DNA of 64,000 bases from Mimachlamys varia. Taxonomy: Eukaryota; Mollusca; Bivalvia; Pectinida; Pectinidae. Both the position numbers and the translations under genes were made by a program. The stretch spans positions 33,472,201 through 33,536,200 of the forward strand of contig OX392527.1 of assembly GCA_947623455.1 (NCBI GenBank), in the 5' to 3' direction. Under the pieces are notes generated by a model. The model saw nothing but the letters and a program-made list of their open reading frames with translations, had not been told where the DNA came from and searched no databases. Shown piece after piece: positions 20,628 to 31,362 of this stretch; positions within the stretch are counted from its first letter, which is position 1; the number at the start of each line of letters is the position of its first letter.

Positions 20628-23600
20628 GTGAATATTAACTTTTTTATTCAACACTGATTAAAAAGATATACACATGTAGTCACGTACTGCAAAAGTAAAT
20701 TCAGCACTTTACATGTATGTATGTGTATTTGTTTCATTTTTGAACAGCAGCAATGATAATCCAGTAGAAGAAATTGTCACACATATTTATTTCATTTTAA
20801 TTAAAAGGAAGCCAATTTCTTTCATTATAATCAGCAAGTAAGTAGAAACGTCTTTCAAAAAATGTCTTGCATGTAGTACAGTACAGTGTACATGTTTAAT
20901 TATTCAGAAATTTATTACAAATGCAGGTGATAGGATCTATACAATGTATCTACATGTACACTACATGAAGTTGTAGGTGTAGTAATTGGAGATCCATTCA
21001 TTGAAACACAAAAAATATGTATATTCAACCAATTTAGAAACAGTCAAATTTTCATTATTATCAGTCACCTAATAACAAATGTACATGTTCATTGTATTAG
21101 TAGAACTAGTTAAATAGAAATAAACAGTCTGTTTTAGATTATCATGGTAACTTTATATGCTTAATGAATTAAATCCTCAAATATTTGGATGAAGACCTAG
21201 ATGAAAGATTTCGTTGATAAAAGTTGAAGTTCATATAATTATATTAAAGGGCTTGACTTTACTACAAAAGAATATGTCCTAGGAAATTCAAAATGACATT
21301 CTGAAACTATTTATATATTCAGTATAATACATTCCTTCATTTTTGGAAAAGAAAGTTCTGTTATTACTTATAATTAGAGCAGTATGTATAAATGCATATT
21401 TTACTTCTTAAATTTGCAAAAAAGAAATGTAAGAATCTGAGGCCGAGCTGTGAATAAATTAATGTCTGGGTAATATTGTTTGGTATTGATTGAAATAATG
21501 ATTTGGTTTAATTTGATTGTTTTTACATCCCATTAAAAGCTAGGGTCATTTCAGGACTGGAAAAAATGAGTCTAAATGAAACTGAAATAAATATATATTA
21601 GTTAATGGATACACTACATCAAAAGTTATGGTACTGAAAATATTGAACATTTATTAAACACATTAATCTGCTTTAAGCTTGAATTGTAACATGTACATTG
21701 TGCAATAAAAAAGGTACCATGCTAAATGAAATTAGAAAAAAAAACATATATTATTTGTATAGAATATAATCATATATTTATAAAAACACACATGACAATT
21801 GTGTAAAACTAGGATTCACAAGAAAGTCAGGAAAATTGCTGTTTCTTGGTCTGGATAATGCTGGGAAAACCACGCTTTTAAGCGTGCTCAAAGAAGGTCA
21901 TTTAATTCAGCCAGTGCCAACTCTGCACCCTAGTAAGTATACAGCAGTGTGACCAGTCCAGCGTGATGGTTGACCGTGCATGGACACCTTGTTTTAATAA
22001 TGTACAATGTCATGACATCAGGCAACCTGTTTAAAAAAATCAAATGTTTGCGCAAAAATCTAATCGCAATTTGAAATGTTAAAATGATGAGCTAAATTGT
22101 CCAATGCTCTTTGTATTGAAAACAACAGATTCAAGTTACCTTCCAAACGCAGTATGAAACCAGATCAATTGTTGAACTTCTATATATCATAACTTATATC
22201 CAGTAGTACATAACTAATAATTGCAATGTTGATCTTGTAGTTCATGGCATTGTACATGTGTTATTCTCCAACAGCATGCTGTTGCTGTGTTTCACTGTCC
22301 TGTCAGTTGCTGTTTTCGTTGTTTATATATTTGCATAATGAGAAAGTGCATGGTCTTTTGTCATTGTAGGTTTATATAAAAAGTCGGGTAAACTTGTGTT
22401 CCTGGGACTCGATAATGCAGGAAAGACCACATTACTACACATGCTCAAAGATGACAGAATGGCCCAGCACGTTCCCACATTGCATCCAAGTAAGCATGGC
22501 TGAGTGTCATCATGGAACCAATTGTATTGGACTAATTACACACATGTTATAGATACTGGCCGTCCCATAAGCTGGCTGTATCTTTGTCAGTCCTAGACTC
22601 ATTGCAACAACAGATTTAAACTTTAGAAGAAGTATCTTCTGTAGAATATTATCTGTTTATTTTTATTAAGCTAAGAATTTCATTAAAAATACTTTTTTTC
22701 TGCTTCTTTAACCGATTGCCTGGTATTGTATATATGTAAAACTTTAATAAATTCTGAGTTAAATAAATAAAATGTAAAGGTTGTACTTATTGTATGGGTA
22801 TTGAGGGATCAATATATTCCATCAAAGTTATTGATATGCTTCTCGATACAATGAGTAGAGCTGAAACGAAAAGCAGATTTTGACATTCGAATATTCGTTT
22901 GATGTATTCGAATGGTATTCGCATATTCCGGTGTTTTTGTTTACATTTGATAAAAAATATGTACAGTTCTGTAATTTGTTTTCATTAAATCAACTGGATG
23001 CATGATTTAAAATCTTTAAAAAGACATATTGCAATTATATAATAGATACATGGACAAGACAAAAGTCGAAATTCGTTTTTCATAGCAATAAACAAAACAA
23101 TTATTTTTAATAATCATAAAAATGTGATCAAAACACCATTCATAGATGACATCCTGTAGGCTAGCCTACCTGCGTCTGATTCTGTCTGTGAATTCGTAAA
23201 GACAAGGGATATCATTGGGTAACTAAGACCAAAAAATTACCAAAATTTAACATACACCACATTAAATCTGTATGGCATACCTAATCTAAACCTAAACCTA
23301 ATCACTGACATTTGCTTTGATTTGTTTTTGTAACTTACATAAAAGGACGAAATACGTGTCTTCTTTTCTACAAGTCCTTTTTTAGATAATATTAGGAATA
23401 AGATTCATCAGTTTGGTATGAATGATATATACAGAGATTGTTTTGTACACAAACAGGAATTAAAACTTAATTTGCGAGCTTTCGAAAACGTCTGTTTCCT
23501 TATTCAAACAAAGGGTACAATAGCCGAGTGTCGGTGTTCTGAACGCTGAAATCAGCTCACTACCCAAAATAGGGCGAGTTAGAAAAGTCAGCTGTCAAAA

Positions 23601-26600
23601 ACGTAGCGTGACATTTCGTCTAAATGTACTCTAGTACTACAGGTAGACAGAGGGACGGGTAAGATGTTTACCCATTCCGCCCCTTTCTTTGCTTGACAAA
23701 GGAAACAGACGTTTTCGAAAGCTCGAATATTAAGTTTTCAATTCCTGTTTGTGTACAAAACAATCTCAGAATATACTTTTTTAGTTAAGTTGCAGAAACA
23801 ATCTGGATTTGAAAATTTCTCAGGCTCCGGCTATTATCAAGCACTATATTAAATTAACATGGCTTGACACAAGATGACAGTACGGAGATGTACGACAGCA
23901 GAATTGCATCTTACATTGTATTTGAGATATCATGTAATAAACATGTTTGTATCTAAATATCCACCGGATTGCAACTTATTAATATAAAAAGAAATGCAAC
24001 AAAAATCCAACTGGAACTTTGCCAACCAAAATTAAAGGAGTAAAGTCGGTAAATATACTACCGCATATTCAAATACCATTTCACCATTCGAATATTCGAG
24101 CAATTGGTATTCATTCATGGACATTCGTTTCAGCTCTAACAATGAGTGATTTATTTGATCGATATTTATCACATTCAGGGATGTTTAAGTTCACTAGTTT
24201 GTTTATGACTTAAATGAAGACAATGATATCAGTATCTTTATAGCATGTGTATACTGTAGGGTCAGTCACACAGCTGGGTTTTTTCACATGGCTACATGTA
24301 GGCATAACTGTAATTGCTCTCGAATCACTTTGTATGTGTTTGTAACATAGTGAATATTTGACTGTATAACTTTTGTATAACAGTAATTTTGAAATAACTT
24401 GCATGGAAGTGATCATGAGCCTGTCATACTGATATATATAGACATTGTGTTTACATATCCTTATAATTACTGTGTGTAATTTTTAAGCTAACAATGCATA
24501 AAGAAGCTTTATTAGTCCCTCACCGGGATTCAGAGGGGACTATACATACAATAGTTTTGTGTTGAGTCTTTCTGTCCATCCGTCTTTCGACTATCTTGTC
24601 AGGGCTCTATTTAATTTTCTACACTACTTCACCAGATTTCATGTGTTGGTTATGGGTTTACCTTGGTGTAGTGGTGTGTCATGGATCAAAAGTAGGTCAC
24701 TCTGACCTACATTTTGATCTTTGACCTACATCAAATGAAAAAGTTTGTCTGGGCTCTATTTCTTACACTTAATGTCACTAGAACTACATACTTGTATAAT
24801 GGGTTAAGCTTGGTGGGTTGGTCAAATCTGTGGGGATTGTAACTTGCTGAATTGTCTTGTTACATTAAAGATTTGGAATTAATGAAAGTTCTAATATGAG
24901 GTGTCTTATGTGATCAGATATTCAACCTTCTATTCTAATATATTGATAGTAGTGTACAAAAGGATGATCGCACTTACCCGTATTACTTGTCATAATTGTA
25001 AGGTGTGCTGAAAGTTTATATTTTAACTTTATCAAAATGTTATATTTTGACTATATCGTATTGTTATATTTTGACTTTATCAAAATGTTATATTTTGAAA
25101 TTTGTTTTATTAACATGCATGCTTTGAGTTTTTCATACTGTATTTATAAAATGCATCATGATAATAAATTACTTCCTTGCTTAAATTATTGGCAACATAT
25201 AGCTTTGAACTGACTAAGATCATAGTTACTGCTTGCTCCACACTATTACTGATAATCAGCTCTGGGAGACTCCTGTAAATGAGAATACCGTAAGGCTTTC
25301 GTACCTTTGGGTGAAAGAAAGGGAGATTTTCAAACTTAGTGACAACTAAGCTTTGCCAAATTAGCAACAAAAAAAATCCCTGGGCATGAGCTTTACCTAA
25401 GCATGTCTGTTGTCATGCTGTAATTTTCACACAAAAATCAGAACTAGTTGTAAGCAACTTCAGAAGAGGCTAGATTAAACTTCATAATAGTTCAAACAAG
25501 TGATTTCAGGCTCAAAGGATTTCTTCATTTATTGACTGCAGCGATCAATTTACAATTTATTTTCATGGGTCCTTTTTGTACATATTGCTGAAAACAATGG
25601 GTCCTATAATGTAAAATTGAAGTATTTCCAGAATTTCTATGAGTCCTTTCAGACGTTTATTAGGTAATGGACTCGGGACTCGCACGTAGATTGATCACTG
25701 TGACTGATCCTGTATATATCAGAGCTGACCAAACATAACCCAGAAATAAATACCTTGGTATTTATATATATCAACAAAGGAAACATCTGTTGCATATTTT
25801 TATAGCATTAAGTACAGTGTGAGCGTAGCCCATTCTGTGTTAAGTATTATACTTTAGAATACATTATGTCTGACCCTTACCCCACACCAATTTAATAACA
25901 AGCTAGGTTATAGAATTTACAACTTCATTGTGATTCTGTGAATGCAATATTATATGATTATGATAGATTTACAGTTAGTTGCTTTTGTATGGTACAACGT
26001 CATGTCGAACTTAATTATGTTAGTCTAGTACTTGTATGAAAAATATGTGGCATATGAAAATCTTTATTCTCTGTTACAATTTTATATATACCATGTATTT
26101 GTGCATTTATTATAAAAAAGATTATATATACTGTAGTGTATAAAGATTATTTTCAAAGAATTCCTAGAATATTAGTAGTTTTTATTTTTTGCTACATTTT
26201 TGGTATTAAACAAGATTTGATTTGGCATTATGCAGTACTGATGAGATGAAACCAAACTTTATTATGAACAATATACATGTATTTTGTTTAAGTTTGGGGA
26301 TGAAGCTCATGTAATTCAATATTTCCATTAAAAAAAAAGAGAGAAAATTGACAGTTTTAATGAATTTATAATTTATAAAGGGTAGAAGCTGCACTTCAGC
26401 TATTGACTCAATTTTTCACATTTTTCTATGATATGTATCTGGTTATTTATAGATTCAAACCTGAGTGTTATTGGAGGTCAGGAGGTGGTACAAAATATCC
26501 TTAATACATGATTTATAAAGAATATGAGCTAGGGTCTCAACAGGGATTTAATTTGAATATGCCCATGTGTACAATGTATATTGTGAACTTTTGATCTTTG

Positions 26601-29217
26601 TTTTGTATATATATTTTTTTATGTCTTGAACAAATTTTTCATTTCAGCATCAGAAGAATTATCAATGGGTGGCATGAGGTTCACAACTTTTGATCTTGGA
26701 GGTCATCAGCAAGGTAAGAAATATGTACATTACACAGATTCTTCATTGGTAAAGTAAGAGGTGTACATTACAAAGATTCTTCATCAGCAAGGTAAGATGT
26801 GTACAAACTTCCACAGATTCTTCATCAGCAAGGTGAGAAAAGTATACAATGTTACCATGGTACACAGATTCTTCATCAGCAAGGTAAGAAATGTATACAG
26901 TGTTACATGGTACACAGATTCTTCATCAGCAAGGTAAGAAATGCATACAATGTTACATGGTACACAGATTCTTCATCAGCAAGGTAAGAAATGTATACAA
27001 TGTTCCACAGATTCTTCATCAGCAAGGTAAGAAATGTGTACATAATTACACAGATTCTTCATCAGCAAAGTAAGAAAGGTGTACAAAAGGTACACTGATT
27101 CCTCATAAACATTGATGTTATTCCTCAAACTTTTCCGAACAGTTCTATTGCTTAAAAACAATGTTTGCTCACTACCCAGGGGTCTTATACTTGACAGGAC
27201 AGGTATTTGAACATGAATGCACTCTTAAAACTTGGAACAAATACAAAGGTTCCACTACCTGTGTGGCCATATAGTCTCCTTGTAATAAGAATATGTTGTG
27301 TTGTTGTCAGCTCGACGAGTGTGGAAAGACTACTTCCCAGCGGTAGATGGCATTGTATTCCTTGTGGATGTTTGTGACAGAGAAAGATTTCAAGAGGCAA
27401 AAGCAGAATTAGATGTAAGTCACAGAATTACCCGGTAGGCCTTAACCTTTTTGAAATGAAGGACCAGGTTTTTAAAAGTGTTGAAAGTCTTTAATAATTT
27501 TAGATCTACAAATGTAATTTGCTTCTAACCTGCTGAAGTATTGTTTTTAACCCAAACTTATGAACAATTGAAATGTAGACCATGTTTTAAAGAAATGTTC
27601 CTGTTGCATTCTGCTGAGTTTTCAAAATTGTCATTAAACTATTTTGTTAATGCAATAGATTTTAATTATACTATTCTATGAACTCTTTTGTGTTAAAAAA
27701 AGAGTATTTTCATACAGAATCATGGTTTTATAGATACACATAGGTGATATGTTGAAATATGTTGTTTTTACAGAGTTTATTAACAGATGAACAGGTAGCT
27801 CACGCACCTGTGCTGGTCCTTGGAAACAAGATTGACAAAGCTGGTGCAGCAAGTGAGGATGAAATCAGACACTGGTTTGGTCTTCATGGTCAAACAACAG
27901 GCAAGGTATGTCTGTGTATATGTAGCTACTCTTTAACATGTGATTATGCTTAAAGGCCAAATACACGTAACTTCAGGGTAATTTTCGTGATCCTGAAAAA
28001 TTCTGTAAAAAAATCCAGTTTATAACCATGCAAAAATAAGCCTAAAACGAAGTAAACCTGAGCGGTAACTAACAAGTAACTCTTGACAAAAAAATCCAAA
28101 GAACTGAAAAATATTCAGGTGGGACCAACTTCAACAACAAACCGAAGGTACAAATTGTAGAAGACAGTTCGAAAAGGACGCGTGTTTACAAATAGCATGT
28201 TTCAACTGCTGATGTACCGGTAACCGCAGAGGAATTTATCTTGGATATTGCTGATATAAGTTAATCTTAACTAAATCTATAAATATAAAAAGTTATTAGG
28301 CTTGATTTTTGCCGAAAGTTACGTATATTGGGCCTTTGATATATACATATCATGCACAATATAGTAAATTGTTATAGGGTTACATAAAATAATACCAGGA
28401 TATTTGTTTAAAGCTCATGAAAATTGTTTTGAATATATATACAGTGTATAACAAAATTATTTCAGCTTCAATTTGAAATTTACTATGTTGAAAATTTGGT
28501 TAAACTTAATACTTCCTGATCTACGTAAAGGCAATCTGATTAAAATCATATCTTGATCTCCGCGCCGTTCCGTAAACTTCTCTCTGCTGCGTTAAGATCT
28601 GAGATAACCCCATAGAGGGTCATGTCCCGATGACCTTTCGCATTAGCCAATCAAATTACTACTGGCAGAATCTTGACAGCGAAATTTTGAGGCAACAAAG
28701 CTTACATAAACACATTTTTCCGTTTAGTCATTTCGTCACCAAAAAGGTCGTGCGGAATAATGTGATGAAATGGCTTGCTGCAAGATGACAGGTCGTTGGA
28801 AAATTATTTTAGGGTTAAGTAAAGAGGCGACAAAGGTCATCTGGACGTGACCTCTTATGGGATGTTGTCAAATCCTTGTAAAACGGAGTGAGAACAAGGA
28901 TCTGTATTTTAATCAGATTGACGTAAAGGTTACATAATTATGAATTTCAAGGAAACCACCATTATGAATTAACTTTCGAATAATCTATTTGTTGGTAATT
29001 AGTCTCCGATTTTTGTTTTCACTTTTCTTGTATACTCAACTATCGACTATTCTAAAATTAATAAGTGAAAACATGATGTCAACTTTGATAAATTCAACAG
29101 GGTACAGTTGCAAGAAAAGAACTTCCTGGGCGTCCGATGGAGTTGTTTATGTGTTCAGTGCTGAAGAGGCAGGGCTACGGAGAAGGATTCAGGTGGTTGG
29201 CACAGTACATCAATTAA
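20571..29217 (+). CDS. SAR1: SAR1 small GTPase (COPII), full coding region, alternative P-loop exons
   Basis: SAR1 recruits Sec23/24 and Sec13/31 to ER membranes and starts COPII vesicle budding. The coding exons are 20585-20627, 21813-21932 (2a) or 22370-22489 (2b), 26648-26713, 27311-27414, 27774-27905 and 29101-29217. All junctions are GT-AG with matching phase and give 193 residues, close to the usual 190-198. The N-terminus [15 protein letters not shown] is the amphipathic membrane-bending helix. GLDNAGKT (27-34) is Walker A, DLGGH (70-74) is G3 with the catalytic histidine, NKID (129-132) is G4, and the C-terminus ends [12 protein letters not shown]. The ATG at 20585 follows a splice acceptor at 20570, so a non-coding 5' exon must lie upstream. 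The family assignment is certain. Confidence 0.97.
21495..21560 (-). mobile_element. SINE 3'-tail fragment in SAR1 intron 1
   Basis: On the minus strand the sequence reads as a degraded copy of the tail at 9500-9578: a CTGAAATGACCCTAGC-like phrase, then a GGATGTAAAAACAATCAAAT-like A-rich end. There is no tRNA head. Confidence 0.5.
21813..21932 (+). CDS. SAR1: SAR1 alternative exon 2a (P-loop, variant)
   Basis: This 120-nt exon has 2 bases completing Gly15, 39 full codons and one base of Thr55. It is open throughout and keeps GLDNAGKTT and VPTLHP. Relative to exon 2b it changes L16F, Y17T, K18R, V24L, H38S, M39V, D42E, D43G, R44H, M45L, A46I and H48P. The donor GTAAGT is strong. The acceptor AAAACTAG has a poor pyrimidine tract, so inclusion probably needs help. 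It could be a tissue-specific alternative to 2b or, less likely, a decaying duplicate. The absence of stops and the intact Walker A argue against decay. Confidence 0.85.
22370..22489 (+). CDS. SAR1: SAR1 exon 2b (P-loop, canonical)
   Basis: This 120-nt exon has the same entry and exit phases as 2a. It encodes the canonical [20 protein letters not shown] and then [17 protein letters not shown], close to SAR1 of other animals. The acceptor TCTTTTGTCATTGTAG is good and the donor is GTAAGC. Intron 2a-2b is 437 nt. It contains a perfect 16-nt palindrome CAACAGCATGCTGTTG (22269-22284) and a TGCATG at 22347-22352. Confidence 0.95.
22856..24138. mobile_element. Non-autonomous hAT element in SAR1 intron
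   Basis: The terminal inverted repeats are TAGAGCTGAAACGAA (15 bp, perfect) and the flanks are an exact 8-bp target duplication ACAATGAG (22848-22855 and 24139-24146). An 8-bp duplication with a TAGAG-type terminus is diagnostic of the hAT superfamily. Subterminal regions are rich in ATTCGAATATTCG-like palindromes. There is no transposase frame. A second element (23434-23767) is nested inside. Confidence 0.92.
23434..23767. mobile_element. 334-bp MITE with about 67-bp inverted repeats, nested
   Basis: The arms 23434-23500 and 23700-23767 (GAGATTGTTTTGTACACAAA onward) are reverse complements with only a few differences. ATATAC occurs just outside each end and may be the target duplication. 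It sits inside the hAT element at 22856-24138, so it is the younger insertion. Confidence 0.88.
24500..24840 (+). repeat. Interspersed repeat fragment (CACCGGGATTCAGAGGGGACTA type)
   Basis: This starts with the small hairpin AGTCCCTCACCGGGATTCAG / AGGGGACT and continues with phrases such as CTGTCCATCCGTC and AGGTCACTCTGACCTACATT. This layout is recognised as a dispersed repeat in molluscan DNA (knowledge of type only, not searched). Confidence 0.5.
24841..26647 (+). other. SAR1 intron, distal part
   Basis: AT-rich intron sequence. The phrase TTATATTTTGACTTTATCAAAATG recurs three times near 25017-25100. No exon-like segment was seen, and the 86-codon minus-strand frame at 25110-25370 has no motif. 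Confidence 0.5.
26648..26713 (+). CDS. SAR1: SAR1 exon 3 (switch II, DLGGH)
   Basis: The acceptor TTTCATTTCAG ends at 26647. The exon encodes [20 protein letters not shown] plus QQ and the first base of Ala77. His74 corresponds to human His79, the GTPase switch residue. Donor GTAAGA is at 26714. This exon end and donor are the template of the tandem array that follows. Confidence 0.95.
26735..27085 (+). repeat. Tandem array carrying repeated 5' splice sites (SAR1 intron 3)
   Basis: The units are about 36-50 bp, each built on CACAGATTCTTCATCAGCAA followed by GGTAAGA. The core TCATCAGCAAGGTAAGA matches the true exon 3/intron 3 boundary at 26703-26719. Near-intact donors follow 26790, 26831, 26882, 26932, 26982 and 27026. 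Degenerate copies lie near 26753 and 27069. Reading from exon 3 past its own donor reaches a stop at 26755-26757, so use of a decoy donor would truncate the protein. Confidence 0.93.
27311..27414 (+). CDS. SAR1: SAR1 exon 4
   Basis: The acceptor TTGTTGTCAG ends at 27310. The exon encodes [20 protein letters not shown] followed by [15 protein letters not shown], the core beta-strand of the GTPase fold after switch II. It ends in phase 0 with donor GTAAGT. Confidence 0.95.
27774..27905 (+). CDS. SAR1: SAR1 exon 5 (G4 NKID)
   Basis: The acceptor TTGTTTTTACAG ends at 27773. The exon encodes 44 residues, [20 protein letters not shown] followed by [19 protein letters not shown] and QTTGK. NKID is the guanine-specificity motif. 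Donor GTATGT is at 27906. Confidence 0.96.
27952..28337. mobile_element. MITE of about 386 bp in SAR1 intron 5
   Basis: The ends AAAGGCCAAATACACGTAAC and GTTACGTATATTGGGCCTTT are imperfect inverted repeats (about 23 bp). No clear target duplication is visible. The interior is non-coding. Confidence 0.72.
28532..28920. mobile_element. 389-bp MITE, Mutator-like, with exact 9-bp target duplication
   Basis: The termini CAATCTGATTAAAAT / ATTTTAATCAGATTG are inverted. ACGTAAAGG is directly duplicated at 28523-28531 and 28921-28929. A 9-bp duplication points to the Mutator-like (MULE) superfamily. The terminal sequence is shared with 19366-19553. It carries no coding capacity. Confidence 0.9.
29101..29217 (+). 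CDS. SAR1: SAR1 last coding exon
   Basis: The acceptor AATTCAACAG ends at 29100. The exon encodes [20 protein letters not shown], then [18 protein letters not shown] and TAA at 29215-29217. It includes the CSV G5 motif. The C-terminus is characteristic of SAR1. Confidence 0.96.
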   Translation, partial: GTVARKELPGRPMELFMCSVLKRQGYGEGFRWLAQYIN

Positions 29218-31300
29218 GACAGACAAACTCTAGGACCTATTTTTTTTTTTTTTTTTAAGTTTTAATATTTTGGATGGACAAGTATGAGAAGAAACCAACT
29301 TCTGCATGTTTTCTTGACACATTGTATGGTAGCTACCTGGATGATAAGAGGACTTGAGCTGTTTTCTACCACCTGTTTGGCGTTAGATGTGTATGACATA
29401 GGTAGAGGTTTGGTGTGGCGTGTGTATGGATGTTGTAATAATGTGATGGGTGACAGATTCTCATTTTCTCTCTTGCTATTTCCAAATTATTTCAATCCCA
29501 TGGCTGATATTTCCAGTTTAATTTTCACTATCTCAGTCTTAGTTTTCTGATTTTTACACTCCAGCAATATCCTTTGTAATACCTAAGTTTTTCTCTGCAT
29601 TGACAGTTACAAAATCTCTAGGCCTACCTATCTTTTTAACCTCAATATCTCAGATATGATATAAAGCAGATCAAAAGAAACAGGATTTTGTAGGTCAATG
29701 TTTGACATCAAACAAGTTTATTGAAATGGGAAATATAGGAAACATGGGTGAAAAATGAACTTTTAACAGGCAACTATAAAAGTCTATAATGTGTAAATTG
29801 TAAGTTGTTGTTATTAAAACAGTAATGCCAGGAATGTTTGAATTAATGTTTTCTCTCTAGTACCATTTGGAAATGATATCAAACTGAGAGGTGCATTATC
29901 ATAATTTAATTTCTGTAAAAAGCTCTCTATCAAATCTTCATCAACAGTAATATGATATAGTTATAATAATTAAAAAGGCAAACAATTGTACTTGCCACTT
30001 GAGCTATACAACGTGAGAGATGATTGTGTTGTGTCAAAAACAATTTTATTGAAATCATCATTAATAATATATCAATTGATGGAAACTATTGTTATTACAA
30101 GTGTATGTATATTTAACAAGATTATGTTTTTTACATAACCAGCTTATATGTATCAAGCAAGTCTGTGGTTTATTACCGACTATTTGATTGGCTATCATTA
30201 AATTCTCCATGGTGATTGATATATAGCCTCTGAAGAAATATACTCATCATAAGATCTTCGTAGATATGTTGTTGTTGAAATACATACTGTTTGTGAAACA
30301 TGGTGAATTACTCTCTGGATGAAGAACAGGTGGGTTCTCTTCTGTCATTTTGTTGATCTTGTATTATCTAACCATGACAGAGGTGATATTTTCTGAAGCT
30401 ATACCAGTAAGGATACGTTTTAAAGGGGACCCACTAAAATGTCCCGAGTCCATATTTGTTTAATCAAGGACTGAGTTGATGTTTAACCAAGATATCCTAG
30501 TTGTCTCCCTTTTGAACATGTTGGTCATATAAAACTAGTTTGTGTAATTATGTCAGTGATGTTTGGACTTTTTGCAGTTAATGTCACTTAATGTGTATAC
30601 ATTTTCTGGCTTTAGAAATGTCAAATATCAATTTCGTTTAAAGCTTTCACCAACTTTGCTTGGGAAACATCACTAGATTATCCATTAACATATCTTTATT
30701 TGTAATATATGTATTGAACCATCAGCACTCAAATGTCAATTGCAAGATCATGATCGTGAACTGTATACATAGAAATGGATAATTAAGAAGATCTGCTTGA
30801 TAATTAAACACGCATATTTAACAGATAAAAACTTATTATTAGTGCATACATGTAAATAAATAAAAACTAAATTAGCACATTCTTAGTTAATTTACTAAAT
30901 ATACATACGCAGATGTGACAAAATTATTTGAAAATTTCTGAAAGTGCTTTAAATATTTTAAACAGAATATAAAATAAATGCTTAAGATCTTGCCAGCTAC
31001 CGGTATTTGAAATAATGTTTGACAGTTCTGAATTATTGTTTATGATGTAGGGTAAGCTTTGATTTCATCATATCTAAAATTTGCTGGTAAGAATATTATT
31101 GAAGGGGTTCATTATATTGGTATTTTGTAGAATTCTCCCCCAAATTAATCCTTCTTTATCTGTACTAGATACGATATATAGTTACCTGGGTAAAACAACA
31201 AATTTGGCAGTTACATGTTATTTTACTGGCACTGTGTTGCATACAATCTTTTGGAATGACAAGATGTGAATAAAGTGATTTGTAATAAAGTAAACAATTT
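29218..31300 (+). other. SAR1: Probable SAR1 3' UTR
   Basis: About 2.1 kb of AT-rich non-coding sequence follows the stop, beginning with a T-run at 29240-29256. It ends near paired AATAAA signals with a T/G-rich element downstream. Earlier AATAAA copies near 30860 and 30973 could give shorter ends. The assignment of this span as UTR is an inference. Confidence 0.5.
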
Positions 31301-31315
31301 GTTTTGTGTTGTTTG
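31269..31315 (+). promoter_or_regulatory. Poly(A) signals, likely SAR1 3' end
   Basis: AATAAA occurs at 31269-31274 and again at 31284-31289, followed by the GU-rich stretch TTTGTTTTGTGTTGTTTGG. Together these form a textbook animal cleavage and polyadenylation site. The composite repeat family begins only about 50 bp further on. Confidence 0.6.
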
Positions 31316-31362
31316 GATACCTCATTGCTGATTGGAACGATATTGAGAGAGGACAGACCCTA

